From Thalassoglobus polymorphus (lineage in GTDB: Bacteria > Planctomycetota > Planctomycetia > Planctomycetales > Planctomycetaceae), in contig NZ_CP036267.1 of the NCBI RefSeq assembly GCF_007744255.1, forward strand, positions 930,001-994,000: DNA of 64,000 nt. The letters run 5' to 3'. The notes beneath the pieces are model-generated. The model was not told where the DNA came from. It ran no database searches and saw nothing but the letters and a program-made list of their open reading frames with translations. The position numbers and the translations under genes are program-made. Of this stretch, positions 42,004-50,580 are shown one piece after another (position 1 is the first letter of the stretch; each line of letters starts with the position of its first letter).

Positions 42004-44055
42004 ATGTTTCAGTCGAGAGGGAGTCGACCCCGATCAAAAGCGGCTCTATTCATGTTGCTGGTTGCAGCGGGAGTGTTGGCAGGGAATACGCCAATGGCCC
42101 AGGCGCAAGATGACCCAGCTCCAAAGGTGGAGACGGAGAACCCTTTTCCAGGGCGTTTTCCTGCTCCCAGTATTGATGGCGGGACGGCCTGGCTGAACTG
42201 TTCCGGTCCGATTTCGTTAGAAGATCTTCGAGGCAAAATCGTTCTGCTCGATTTTTGGACTTACTGCTGCATCAACTGCATTCATGTCCTTCCCGATTTG
42301 AAGTTCTTGGAGCAGAAATATCCTGACCAACTGGTCGTCATCGGCGTTCACTCCGCGAAGTTCGATAATGAAAAAGAGAGTGAAAACATCCGCGAAGCAG
42401 TTGTTCGCTATGAGATTGAACATCCCGTTGTGAATGATGCCAATATGGTCATCGCACGGAAATATGCATTCAATAGCTGGCCTACATTCGTTCTGATTGA
42501 CCCGGAAGGGAACTTTGTCGGACGTCAGCCGGGCGAAGGGAACCGTGAACTCTTCGACCGTGTGATTGGTCAAATGGTTGAGTATCATCGTGAAAAAGGG
42601 ACGCTGGACGAGACGCCTGTCAGGTTTGACCTGGAGCGCGAAAAAGAGCCAGATCGCCCGCTGAAGTATCCCGGAAAAGTCCTCGCTGATGAGACTGGAA
42701 ACCGGCTTTTTATCTCTGATAGTAACCACAACCGAATTGTCATCAGCTCACTTGATGGCAAGTTAATTGATGTGATTGGTTCCGGGAAAATCGGGTCGGC
42801 TGACGGGAACTTCGAGACAGCATCGTTTGATCATCCGCACGGAATGGAACTGGTTGGAGAGACGCTGTATGTCGCTGACACAGAAAATCACTTGATTCGC
42901 TCAGTCGATTTGAAATCGAAAACTGTCTCAACACTCGCTGGGACAGGCAGTCAGGCTCGTGTCCGATTGCAGAAGGGGAAACTCCGCGAGACCGCTCTTA
43001 ACAGTCCTTGGGACGTCCGGGCTTTGGATGGTGTTCTTTACATCGCAATGGCTGGTCCTCACCAATTGTGGAAGCACAAAATTGGGTCGGACACCGTTGA
43101 GCTGTACGCAGGGAATGGCCGAGAAGACATTGTCGACGGCCCGCTTGCCGCCAGCTCACTTGCTCAACCTTCTGCAATCAAAACTGATGGCAAATCACTC
43201 TTCGTGGTTGATAGCGAAGGTTCAGCAATCCGGGAAATTCAAGATGGAATGGTCACCACGATCGTCGGTCCGCACGATCTTCCACGCGGTCGCTCGCTGT
43301 TTGAATTTGGTGATATCGACGGAGTCGGTGATCAAGTCCGGTTGCAACATCCAATTGGTGTCGCATACCACGATGGAATGCTGTATGTCGCAGATACGTA
43401 CAACGACAAAATTAAACAGGTGAACATTAAGACTCGCGAATCAAAATCGTGGTTGGGAACCGGCGAGCGCGGGGCCGGTCTGGATCCTGTCCAAATGAAT
43501 GAGCCTGCAGGACTCGAAGCAGCGAACGGTCACCTCTTTATTGCTGATACGAACAATCATCGCATCTTGAAAGTGAATCTTGCGACGAAAGAGACGTCAG
43601 TGTTGACGGTCGACGGGCTCACGCATCCTGTTTCGACCGCTTCGGAACCACCTGCAGAACTTGTCGAGGGGGAAGCTGAAAAATCTTCTACCGTCACAAT
43701 CGCCGCTGGCAAAGAAGCAACCTTGACTGTGGACTTCGAATTCACGGACGACTATAAGCTCAACAAGCTTGCACCAGTGGCGTATCAATTAAAAGCTGTC
43801 GGTCAGCAGAATGTTGTCGATCCTTCGGTGCTCGGTAAGCGAAAGAAAGCCGACTCCGACGACGTTTCTGCATCTGTTACCGTCCCTTTGACTGGAGAGT
43901 CCGGTGAAGCAGTTCTGGAGTTGTCGATTGCTTACCAATACTGCCGCGACGGCGTTGGAGGAGTCTGTAAGTTTGCTTCCAAGAAGTGGTTGATCCCCGT
44001 GAAGGTCGATCCGGCAGCAAAGACCTCCGACGTGAAACTCATTGCGAAACCGTAA
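42004..44055 (+). CDS. Exported thioredoxin-like / NHL-repeat protein (NHLRC2-like)
   Basis: 683 residues from ATG 42004 (AAGGAG seven bases upstream; the open frame continues to 41950 only through A10). Signal peptide with core AALFMLLVAAGVLAG and cleavage near AQAQDD. Residues about 55-190 are a thioredoxin-like domain with C88-C89-I-N-C92 in FWTYCCINCIHV, the motif of NHLRC2-type proteins. Residues 200-540 carry five or more NHL repeats that would form a six-bladed propeller (LFISDSNHNRIV, LYVADTENHLIR, LYVADTYNDKIK, LFIADTNNHRIL). The C-terminal beta domain is variable. Probably a periplasmic thiol-redox protein; the target is unknown. Confidence 0.92.
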   Translation: MFQSRGSRPRSKAALFMLLVAAGVLAGNTPMAQAQDDPAPKVETENPFPGRFPAPSIDGGTAWLNCSGPISLEDLRGKIVLLDFWTYCCINCIHVLPDLKFLEQKYPDQLVVIGVHSAKFDNEKESENIREAVVRYEIEHPVVNDANMVIARKYAFNSWPTFVLIDPEGNFVGRQPGEGNRELFDRVIGQMVEYHREKGTLDETPVRFDLEREKEPDRPLKYPGKVLADETGNRLFISDSNHNRIVISSLDGKLIDVIGSGKIGSADGNFETASFDHPHGMELVGETLYVADTENHLIRSVDLKSKTVSTLAGTGSQARVRLQKGKLRETALNSPWDVRALDGVLYIAMAGPHQLWKHKIGSDTVELYAGNGREDIVDGPLAASSLAQPSAIKTDGKSLFVVDSEGSAIREIQDGMVTTIVGPHDLPRGRSLFEFGDIDGVGDQVRLQHPIGVAYHDGMLYVADTYNDKIKQVNIKTRESKSWLGTGERGAGLDPVQMNEPAGLEAANGHLFIADTNNHRILKVNLATKETSVLTVDGLTHPVSTASEPPAELVEGEAEKSSTVTIAAGKEATLTVDFEFTDDYKLNKLAPVAYQLKAVGQQNVVDPSVLGKRKKADSDDVSASVTVPLTGESGEAVLELSIAYQYCRDGVGGVCKFASKKWLIPVKVDPAAKTSDVKLIAKP

Positions 44056-44061
44056 ACTGAT

Positions 44062-44089
44062 CGAAGCCTGACTCGGCCATCAGGCTTCG
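44062..44089 (+). terminator. Hairpin after the thioredoxin-NHL gene (first of two)
   Basis: A 10-bp perfect stem (CGAAGCCTGA with TCAGGCTTCG, 8-nt loop), 6 bases after the stop codon; no clear T-run. Confidence 0.55.
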
Positions 44090-44114
44090 TAATTGAAAAT
44101 CGCGAGGTTCTGTA

Positions 44115-44152
44115 AAGCGACCTGACCCGGACGTGTCCGGATCAGGTCGCTT
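44115..44152 (+). terminator. Second hairpin after the thioredoxin-NHL gene
   Basis: A 17-bp stem with one C-A mismatch (AAGCGACCTGA-C-CCGGA with its partner) and a 4-nt loop, followed by ATGCCGATTTTATC. Two stacked hairpins may act together. Confidence 0.6.
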
Positions 44153-44231
44153 ATGCCGATTTTATCACTTGAAACGGTAGTAAGTTGAGCCAAACAGCAG
44201 AGAAACAGCCCCGGTTAGATGTTCTCAGCCT

Positions 44232-45401
44232 ATGATCTATACAGGTGGGCCTGTTCTTTGTGTGGTTGTGGATATGAATTTTTTCGGCCAGCAAACGTTC
44301 CCAGCATCATCTCTACACGATGTTGTAGACATCGTTGATCTCTCGATAATCTCAGATCATGAGGTTGAGGAGTGGAATCAGCTTGGATTACGCGCAATGT
44401 GCGCAAACCCATTTGTTGAACCGGCCTTTGTGATCCCGCTAGTCTGCAACCTGAGAATTCCAAGGGTCGGTCTTCTCCGCGTTCGAGACAAAGAGGGGGA
44501 CTGGAAGTTCGTGACACCTGTTGTTCAGTACCACTACGAGCAGGGGCGTCCGCTGCCGGAATTGCGGGCTTTGAGTTCAAAGTACACGTTTATTGATCAA
44601 CCACTCGTCTCGAAAATTGATCCTGTATTGACGCTCACCTCGTTGTTCGGGGCTCTCTCTAGTCAGAGGCAATGGCACGGGCTTGGAGTCGAGGTGAATC
44701 TTTCGCAGAGTGACCAGTCCGAGCTGACTGATTTTGTAGCGGTTTCGTCCGGTGTTGAATGTCATCCCGGAGAAACAATCTTACGCCCTGTCGCTGTGCC
44801 TGCCTCGGCAGAAGAATTACTCTCAGACTGTTCGCGTTCCCGTAGAAAATCGCTACGGAAGTCCTGGAAACTACTGGAGTCATACGGGAAGGTTGAATAC
44901 CGATTGGCCCGCACTGCAGCGGAGATCCCCCGGGCAGTGGAACAGTTTTTACGCTTGGAATCTGCTGGCTGGAAAGGTGAAAACCAGACATCCCTCGATA
45001 GCCATGCTGATGACCACCGCTTCTTTCTGGAAATGTGCGAGAACTTCTCTCGGACGAATCGATGTCTTTTTGGTGAGTTATTACTCAATGGTTCCGTGAT
45101 CGCATCGACATGCAATCTCTTGTCGCAGCAAACTTTGTTTGCTTTCAAAATCGGATGGGAACCAAATCTGGCAAAATGCAGCCTTGGTCACTGGTCCGAA
45201 CTGTTGTTAGCTGAAGAAATTGCGAAGCAGATTCCAGAAATCAGACTGATCGACAGTTGTTCCAGTGAGGATTCCTATGTCGGTCGGGTTTGGCATCGTC
45301 GACAAGAACTCGCGAGCCGGATCTATGTTTGGTCTCGCCGAGCCCGCATTGTTCAAGGGGCGAAATCAGTCGCGAAGGCGTTCGTAAAACGTTCAGGTTA
45401 A
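44232..45401 (+). CDS. BioF2/CelD-like GNAT-family acyltransferase
   Basis: 389 residues. The N-terminal half resembles the CelD/FemAB-like region (EEWNQLGLRAMCANPFVEPAF), and the C-terminal half has the BioF2/GNAT-6 core: RSRRKSLRKSWKLLESYGKVEYRLA, then GWKGENQTSL, FGELLLNGSVIASTCNLL, and FKIGWEPNLAKCSLGHWSELLL. Such proteins transfer acyl or aminoacyl groups in polysaccharide or peptidoglycan assembly, often near exopolysaccharide genes, but none is adjacent. There is no SD before ATG 44232, and ATG 44274 (MNFFGQ) is an alternative start. Cytoplasmic. Confidence 0.8.
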   Translation: MIYTGGPVLCVVVDMNFFGQQTFPASSLHDVVDIVDLSIISDHEVEEWNQLGLRAMCANPFVEPAFVIPLVCNLRIPRVGLLRVRDKEGDWKFVTPVVQYHYEQGRPLPELRALSSKYTFIDQPLVSKIDPVLTLTSLFGALSSQRQWHGLGVEVNLSQSDQSELTDFVAVSSGVECHPGETILRPVAVPASAEELLSDCSRSRRKSLRKSWKLLESYGKVEYRLARTAAEIPRAVEQFLRLESAGWKGENQTSLDSHADDHRFFLEMCENFSRTNRCLFGELLLNGSVIASTCNLLSQQTLFAFKIGWEPNLAKCSLGHWSELLLAEEIAKQIPEIRLIDSCSSEDSYVGRVWHRRQELASRIYVWSRRARIVQGAKSVAKAFVKRSG

Positions 45402-45432
45402 ATGCACCGATGCGTCGGCTGTTTCGTTGATT

Positions 45433-45921
45433 TCAGCGCATCGCGCCATCCCAGTCAGAGAGAATGTCTTCCAGATGTTCACGCTCCAGGATTTCGTGAG
45501 CGAGTAAATGGTCCGCAATCACTGCGAGCGCGGACCAGTTTTCAGTTCGGCTGAGAATTCGGTGAAGCTCAATGGACTTCTGTTCCAGGTAAGTCATTCG
45601 TTTCTGTTTGGATGTTTGTAATTGAGCGGCGTTTTGCCAGGCGTTCTCCCAATCCACTTTCCACTCCGGGACGATTGCTGGGTGAAAGGGATCACCGGTA
45701 TAAATCATTTCGGCAACCGGTCCGCCAAGTGCGACGAGGACCCGTTTTTCGAAAAACTCTTTCCGGTTGTACTCACCGCGCTGCCACTCAATTTCGACAT
45801 CACCATAGCGTTCAGGTCCATCGTCCCAATCGGGGTCGATGCTCAGTGAGTGGACAATTGCTCCCAGTGCCATAGCGGTAAAGGCATGTCCAGATTCATG
45901 ATAGGCGGTGATGTCTTCCAT
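45433..45921 (-). CDS. Stand-alone peptidase M41 (FtsH C-terminal)-like protein
   Basis: 162 residues. TAYHESGHAFTAMALGA carries HExxH as in the FtsH protease domain, and ALGGPVAEMIYTGD matches the conserved segment that follows in M41. The AAA ATPase part and TM segments of FtsH are absent, so this is an isolated domain. Family members of this short type are annotated as M41-like in planctomycetes; unfolding energy must come from elsewhere, and the substrate is unknown. No SD is evident. It converges on the acyltransferase gene with a 31-base gap. Confidence 0.78.
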   Translation of the reverse strand: MEDITAYHESGHAFTAMALGAIVHSLSIDPDWDDGPERYGDVEIEWQRGEYNRKEFFEKRVLVALGGPVAEMIYTGDPFHPAIVPEWKVDWENAWQNAAQLQTSKQKRMTYLEQKSIELHRILSRTENWSALAVIADHLLAHEILEREHLEDILSDWDGAMR

Positions 45922-46007
45922 CGTGGCAACTTACTCGTTCTTATGAAACCTGCACAAGTGAGTGACATTCCAGTGAGCAACCTCAGTTTTTGAACAGATT
46001 CTGAATT

Positions 46008-46107
46008 GCGTATTTGCATTACGGTGTCCCCGTGAAGAGTGAGGTTCTCTGGTGGAATTGCTGTTTGCCACGAGGCAGAACGCGCACCGCATCTTCAAAA
46101 ACGCTCC
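46008..46107 (-). mobile_element. B-family repeat copy B8
   Basis: About 100 bp, diverged, in minus orientation: GTCCCCGTGAAGAGTG, then GAATTGCTGTTTGCCACGAGG and CGCATCTTC. The ends are poorly defined. It lies in the divergent region upstream of the DUF5009 gene. Confidence 0.6.
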
Positions 46108-46233
46108 AATTGAGCCGTGCGAGTTTCTTACCTCCCAGTCACGATTTTTTCCTCTGGGATGGTTGCCTCTTTCTGGAGACTCATTGACAATCAGGATGCG
46201 TTCCTCCACCTTCCTCCGCTTGGGCACATCCCA

Positions 46234-47667
46234 ATGACCTACCGCTTGAAACCGAACTCGGAAGATAAACCCTCGGAAGATAAATCGGCTTCAACATCGT
46301 CGCAAAAAGACGAGAAGCGGAAAAAAGAGCAGCCTGCCAAATCAGAGAAACCTCTCGGGCGACTGGTTTCGCTTGATGCTTTTCGCGGCTTCATCATGGT
46401 GATGCTTGCAGCGAATGGATTTGGGCTCTACAAACTTTCCACAACCGATGAATCGAGTGAGCTCTGGAATTTCCTGAACCGGGAAACGTTCGAGCAGATC
46501 GCATTTCACTTTGAGCACCCTCCCTGGCAAAGCTGTTTTGTGCCGGGAAGTACGGATGCCACAGTCGGGAATGCCTGGCTGAAATGGAAGGTCTCCTTCT
46601 GGGATTTGATTCAGCCAGCATTCATGTTCATGGTTGGCATGGCGATGCCATTTTCATATGCACGTCGAGAAAGTTCCGGGCAGTCTGCATTGATGCGAAC
46701 GATCCATGCGTTTCTGCGGGCTGTCGTACTCGTGCTACTGGCGGTCTTTTTGTATTCACAAGGAAACGATTCCACGAACTGGATGTTTACGAATGTTCTC
46801 GGGCAAATCGGATTGGGGTACTTCTTTGTATACCTGATGTTGGGGTTCCCACGGTGGGCTCAGGTCAGTGCCTTCGTCGTGATTCTGGTCGGGACGACAC
46901 TCGCAGGGCAGTTCGTTCCGCTTTCAGAAGAGTTTGTTCCAGAAGAAGTCAATGCGAGCTACGAACGAGGTGAAATCTTTGCTGAGCCGTATCGGCAGTG
47001 GTCTAAGAACTGGAATGTTTTTCATGAATTCGACATCTGGTTCTTGAATCAATTCCCACGTCCGGAGAAAGACGATCCTGAAGAGATCCCCCATCGATTC
47101 AATCGGGGTGGATATACCACGCTGAACTTTGTTCCGTCGATGGCGACAATGTTGCTGGGAGTATTTCTCGGCCAGTTCATCTTGTTGGCTCCACGAAACG
47201 GAAAAACATTCTTCTGGCTTCTTCTGGCAGCTTTGTTGTGTACAGGTCTCGGTGTTGCGGCAGGGGCGACATGTAACCCCATTGTGAAGCGAATCTGGAC
47301 ACCGGCCTGGGTTCTTTTCAGCGGTGGCTATGTTATCGGGCTGTACTCTCTGTTTTATTTGCTGTTCGATTTGTTGCCGCTGAGGAAAATGGCGTTCCCA
47401 CTTGTTATCGTTGGAATGAACTCGATTTTTGTTTACATGGTGGGACAGCTTCTGCGTTCCTGGATCTTTCGCGAGATCGTCAACAAGCACTTTTCGTTTG
47501 TGATCGATAAATTCTTCGTACTGGTGCAAAATGTTACTGGTTCAGAGTATTCTCCAGAGCAACTTCAAGAAATGTTTGCACCAGTGACGGTGGCGACTTC
47601 GGTCTTCCTTGTCATTTGGCTATTTTGTTTGTGGCTTTACCGGCAGCGAATTTTCATTCGCATTTGA
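46234..47667 (+). CDS. DUF5009/NagX-like membrane protein (heparan-alpha-glucosaminide acetyltransferase-like)
   Basis: 477 residues from ATG 46234. The Lys/Glu/Ser-rich cytoplasmic N-terminus leads to LVSLDAFRGFIMVMLAANGFGL, the signature I know for DUF5009 and NagX-type acyltransferases. About 10 TM segments follow, with the VPGSTDATVG loop and FNRGGYTTLNFVPSMATMLLGVFLG, also conserved in this family. The animal homologue acetylates glucosamine ends across a membrane; the bacterial substrate is unknown. An in-frame ATG at 46117 lies just after B repeat B8 and gives an implausible N-terminus; neither start has a clear SD. Confidence 0.83.
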   Translation: MTYRLKPNSEDKPSEDKSASTSSQKDEKRKKEQPAKSEKPLGRLVSLDAFRGFIMVMLAANGFGLYKLSTTDESSELWNFLNRETFEQIAFHFEHPPWQSCFVPGSTDATVGNAWLKWKVSFWDLIQPAFMFMVGMAMPFSYARRESSGQSALMRTIHAFLRAVVLVLLAVFLYSQGNDSTNWMFTNVLGQIGLGYFFVYLMLGFPRWAQVSAFVVILVGTTLAGQFVPLSEEFVPEEVNASYERGEIFAEPYRQWSKNWNVFHEFDIWFLNQFPRPEKDDPEEIPHRFNRGGYTTLNFVPSMATMLLGVFLGQFILLAPRNGKTFFWLLLAALLCTGLGVAAGATCNPIVKRIWTPAWVLFSGGYVIGLYSLFYLLFDLLPLRKMAFPLVIVGMNSIFVYMVGQLLRSWIFREIVNKHFSFVIDKFFVLVQNVTGSEYSPEQLQEMFAPVTVATSVFLVIWLFCLWLYRQRIFIRI

Positions 47668-47710
47668 AATCACGTAATCTTAGAACTCAAAGAATTTTGA
47701 AAGAATCGAC

Positions 47711-48712
47711 ATGAACTTTTCTCCACGAATCGCAGGCCTGGCCCTGCTGGCTCTTTTAGTAAATGGCTCTGCAACAACTTCGCAAGCTGAAGATGCCAAA
47801 GTGATTCGCGTAGGGGTTATCGGTCTCGATACCTCGCACGCACCTGCTTTCGCAAAATTGCTCAACGATAAAAATGCCTCTGGTTATGTTCCTGGTTGCA
47901 AGGTTGTGGCTGCTTACCCACAGGGAAGTGCAGACATTGAATCAAGCACCAGCCGTGTTCCTAAATACACGAAGCAGTTTCAGGACATGGGAATTGAAAT
48001 CGTTGACTCCATTCCAGAATTGGTCAAAAAGGTTGATGCAGTTTTGCTGGAATCCAATGATGGTCGCCCACATCTGGAGCAAATTCGCCCGGCGCTGAAA
48101 GCTGGAATCCCTGTTTTTATTGATAAGCCGATTGCTGGATCGTTGAGTGATGCGATCACAATTTTTGCCGAAGCTGAAGCTGCCGGCGTGCCGATTTTCT
48201 CATCCTCTTCGCTTCGCTACATCAAAGGTGGTCAGGAAGTTCGTAACGGTTCCATCGGAGAAGTGACCGGGGCAGATACATACAGCCCGGCGTCATTGGA
48301 AAAAACTCATCCTGATCTCTTCTGGTACGGAATTCATGGTGTTGAAGCACTCTTCACCGTAATGGGGCCCGGTTGTGAAGAAGTCGTTCGCATGTCGACT
48401 GACGACTACGACGTTGTTGTTGGAAAGTGGAGCGACGGCCGCATTGGAACCTTCCGAGGTCTTCGAGCTGGGAAGCGTGGATACGGTGGAACTGCCTTCG
48501 GAACCAAAGGTTCACAAGTCATTGGACCGTACGCAGGCTATGCTCCGCTTCTGGAAGAAATCGTGACCTTCTTCAAAACGGGCGAACCACCCGTTTCCAA
48601 AGAGGAGACTCTTCAGATTTACGCCTTTATGGAAGCTGCCGACGAAAGCAAACGCCAAGGCGGCAAACCAGTCTTGATCAAAGATGTCATGAAGAAAGCT
48701 GGCGGAAAATAA
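47711..48712 (+). CDS. Exported Gfo/Idh/MocA-family oxidoreductase
   Basis: 333 residues. Sec-type signal peptide MNFSPRIAGLALLALLVNG, cleavage near SQAEDAK. Then the Rossmann start VIRVGVIGLDTSHAPAFAKLL, VLLESNDGRPHLEQIRPAL, and IPVFIDKPIAGS, which corresponds to the EKP-like motif of the family. The C-terminal domain has SSLRYIKGGQEV. The G-x-G-x-x-G is degenerate (VIGLDTS), so cofactor binding is uncertain. A Sec-exported member is unexpected because the cofactor is cytoplasmic; no Tat motif is present. No adjacent sugar pathway genes. Confidence 0.88.
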   Translation: MNFSPRIAGLALLALLVNGSATTSQAEDAKVIRVGVIGLDTSHAPAFAKLLNDKNASGYVPGCKVVAAYPQGSADIESSTSRVPKYTKQFQDMGIEIVDSIPELVKKVDAVLLESNDGRPHLEQIRPALKAGIPVFIDKPIAGSLSDAITIFAEAEAAGVPIFSSSSLRYIKGGQEVRNGSIGEVTGADTYSPASLEKTHPDLFWYGIHGVEALFTVMGPGCEEVVRMSTDDYDVVVGKWSDGRIGTFRGLRAGKRGYGGTAFGTKGSQVIGPYAGYAPLLEEIVTFFKTGEPPVSKEETLQIYAFMEAADESKRQGGKPVLIKDVMKKAGGK

Positions 48713-48737
48713 TCCGAAACAGTAGAGCAAACTGCTT

Positions 48738-48768
48738 TAGCCCCCGGTCATTGATCGGGGGCTATTTT
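48738..48768 (+). terminator. Rho-independent terminator after the exported oxidoreductase
   Basis: A 9-bp stem (TAGCCCCCG with CGGGGGCTA, 9-nt loop) followed by TTTTGG. Just before it, GAGCAAACTGCT at 48724-48735 matches the right end of a B repeat, perhaps a remnant. Confidence 0.85.
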
Positions 48769-48806
48769 GGTTTTGACCCATCTTGTTTTTTGTTGAAAAG
48801 CCCAGC

Positions 48807-48868
48807 GTGCATTGCCTCAGCGTTGCGCTGTCTCAGTGTGCATAGCCTTAGTGCTGCATGTTTTAACG
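48807..48868. repeat. Two degenerate tandem copies of a 31-bp unit
   Basis: GTGCATTGCCTCAGCGTTGC (48807-) and GTGCATAGCCTTAGTGCTGC (48838-) start two 31-bp units that agree at about two thirds of positions; a third faint unit may follow. It lies between convergent genes and adjoins the DUF1570 stop. Confidence 0.5.
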
Positions 48869-48886
48869 CTGTCTTGTCATTGCGTC

Positions 48887-50446
48887 TTACCGTTGTGTTT
48901 TCAAGGATTTCAGGTAGTCGAGATATTGCATGTCGAGCGTTCCGAAGGGGACTTCGGTGAGGGTTTCGAGGCTGTCGGGGTTGTAGCGGACTCGGTCGAT
49001 GGGGCTGTAAACTTGTGACAGGTATTCAATGAAGGCGTCCCGATACAGGCCGTCCTGGTAATGCATAAAGAAGTGAACCAGACCGGTCGCCTGGCTGTAG
49101 TATTCGTGGAGTGTGTGGTTTTCTGGAGGCCGTTGAAACTGTCGCTTTCCGAGGCTCATGAATTGCCTCATCGGGATGTAAAATTCGTCGGCGGTGACAA
49201 TTCTCTTCGCCCAATAGATGCGCGGGTGAGTTGGGTTTCCGGTACTGATTTTAATTTTGCCTTGTTGTTCCTCTGGTGAATCAGTTTTGACTGTTTCGAT
49301 TTCGAACGATTCCAGATAACAGGCAAATCCCTCAATGACCCAGAAGTTATTGTGTTCACCGACATCGATCAGTCGTCGCCCGCTTTCTCCGAGAATTTGG
49401 TGAGTCACTTCATGGAACATGGTTTCCTGATTGGGCTTGGCCTGCTCGGGATCATCGTCGTAGTAGAAGAATGAAAGTCGGGCTTGGGGCAGGTAGAATC
49501 CTGTGGCGATCTGCGTGGATTGATTTCTGTTCTGAAGTTCCTGGACGAACTCTTCTCGATTTGAGTAGTAATAGATTCGATGTCGGTCCTGCAGTCGACC
49601 GCGAGAGACCGCTCCCCCACCAAAGAGTTTCTTCATTTGGTCAGAGGTTTGGAAAAACGCAGCGAACTCTCGCATAAAGAATTGATGAAAGGTTTCTAAC
49701 TGCCGGCTGATTTCGACAGCCTTTTCTTGTGACAAATTTGTTTTGATATGGAAGTGCTCAGTCTCAACTTCCCAACCTTTACGAAAGTCTTTGCGAAGAG
49801 CTGCTTCTTTGGCCGCGGTCATCCACCGACCATCGAAGAGACGCTGCCCCTGTAAGTATTTGTCGACATTGTTCTTGTGAATCCAACCGAATCGCGGATG
49901 GTCGATAAAACCTCGCGTTCGCATTCTTTTCGAAAACGGTGTCGACCAGTTTTCACCATCCCGAGCATATCCGAGAAGCTTTCGCCCCTGTCGGTGATCG
50001 GGGTTATGGTAAACGAGTTCTCTTACCAACTGATACGCAAAGCTTGCGTGACGTTTTTGAATTGCCTGAAGTGCTAGACGATAGAGTTGAAGCGAGTAGT
50101 CCTCTTCGATTTTGCGTAGTTGTACGCGCCATTGAGTTTCAGCTTGACCAAGAGTCTTCGGTAGATCTGGAAGGACAGAGGTCGGCAAGTCGTCGTAGTC
50201 GATCAGTCCTTCGTCTGAGGGAGAAGCCCGCTTGATAATTTCATCGGCATCGCTGAAGAAACTGTTCTCGCGGCAGAACTCCGCGAGTTGCAACATTTCC
50301 TGTGCGAAGTTGGCGTGAGCCTCTTTGTACTGCTCCTTGAGCAGTGCAAGGTGGGGGCTCTCAGCCCGGACAGTCGCTCCAGTAGCGAGCCCAGAGATAA
50401 CGAAAAGTGTCCCGATGGAGCGTATGATAAGTGTTTTAATCATCAT
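48887..50446 (-). CDS. DUF1570-family protein with HExxH zinc-protease motif
   Basis: 519 residues. Signal peptide ends near VRAESPH. The first half is helical (residues 30-180). The C-terminal half has MFHEVTHQILGE, the HExxH metal motif, and the third ligand Glu in VIEGFACYLESFEIE, typical of the gluzincin-like DUF1570 family common in planctomycetes. The protein would be periplasmic or outer-wall associated. Two ATG codons are adjacent (50446 and 50443), with AGG five bases before the second. The substrate is unknown. Confidence 0.87.
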   Translation of the reverse strand: MMIKTLIIRSIGTLFVISGLATGATVRAESPHLALLKEQYKEAHANFAQEMLQLAEFCRENSFFSDADEIIKRASPSDEGLIDYDDLPTSVLPDLPKTLGQAETQWRVQLRKIEEDYSLQLYRLALQAIQKRHASFAYQLVRELVYHNPDHRQGRKLLGYARDGENWSTPFSKRMRTRGFIDHPRFGWIHKNNVDKYLQGQRLFDGRWMTAAKEAALRKDFRKGWEVETEHFHIKTNLSQEKAVEISRQLETFHQFFMREFAAFFQTSDQMKKLFGGGAVSRGRLQDRHRIYYYSNREEFVQELQNRNQSTQIATGFYLPQARLSFFYYDDDPEQAKPNQETMFHEVTHQILGESGRRLIDVGEHNNFWVIEGFACYLESFEIETVKTDSPEEQQGKIKISTGNPTHPRIYWAKRIVTADEFYIPMRQFMSLGKRQFQRPPENHTLHEYYSQATGLVHFFMHYQDGLYRDAFIEYLSQVYSPIDRVRYNPDSLETLTEVPFGTLDMQYLDYLKSLKTQR

Positions 50447-50580
50447 AACCTGATTTTAGGTGAGACGGTCAATTTGGAAAAGAGGACTCTTTGCGTCTCT
50501 GGACTGCATCGGAGTGTAGGGAGACTTAGTGTTGTAAAAGGCTGCAGGGTTCAAAGGGTAAGACAAATTGGTGGGAATTC

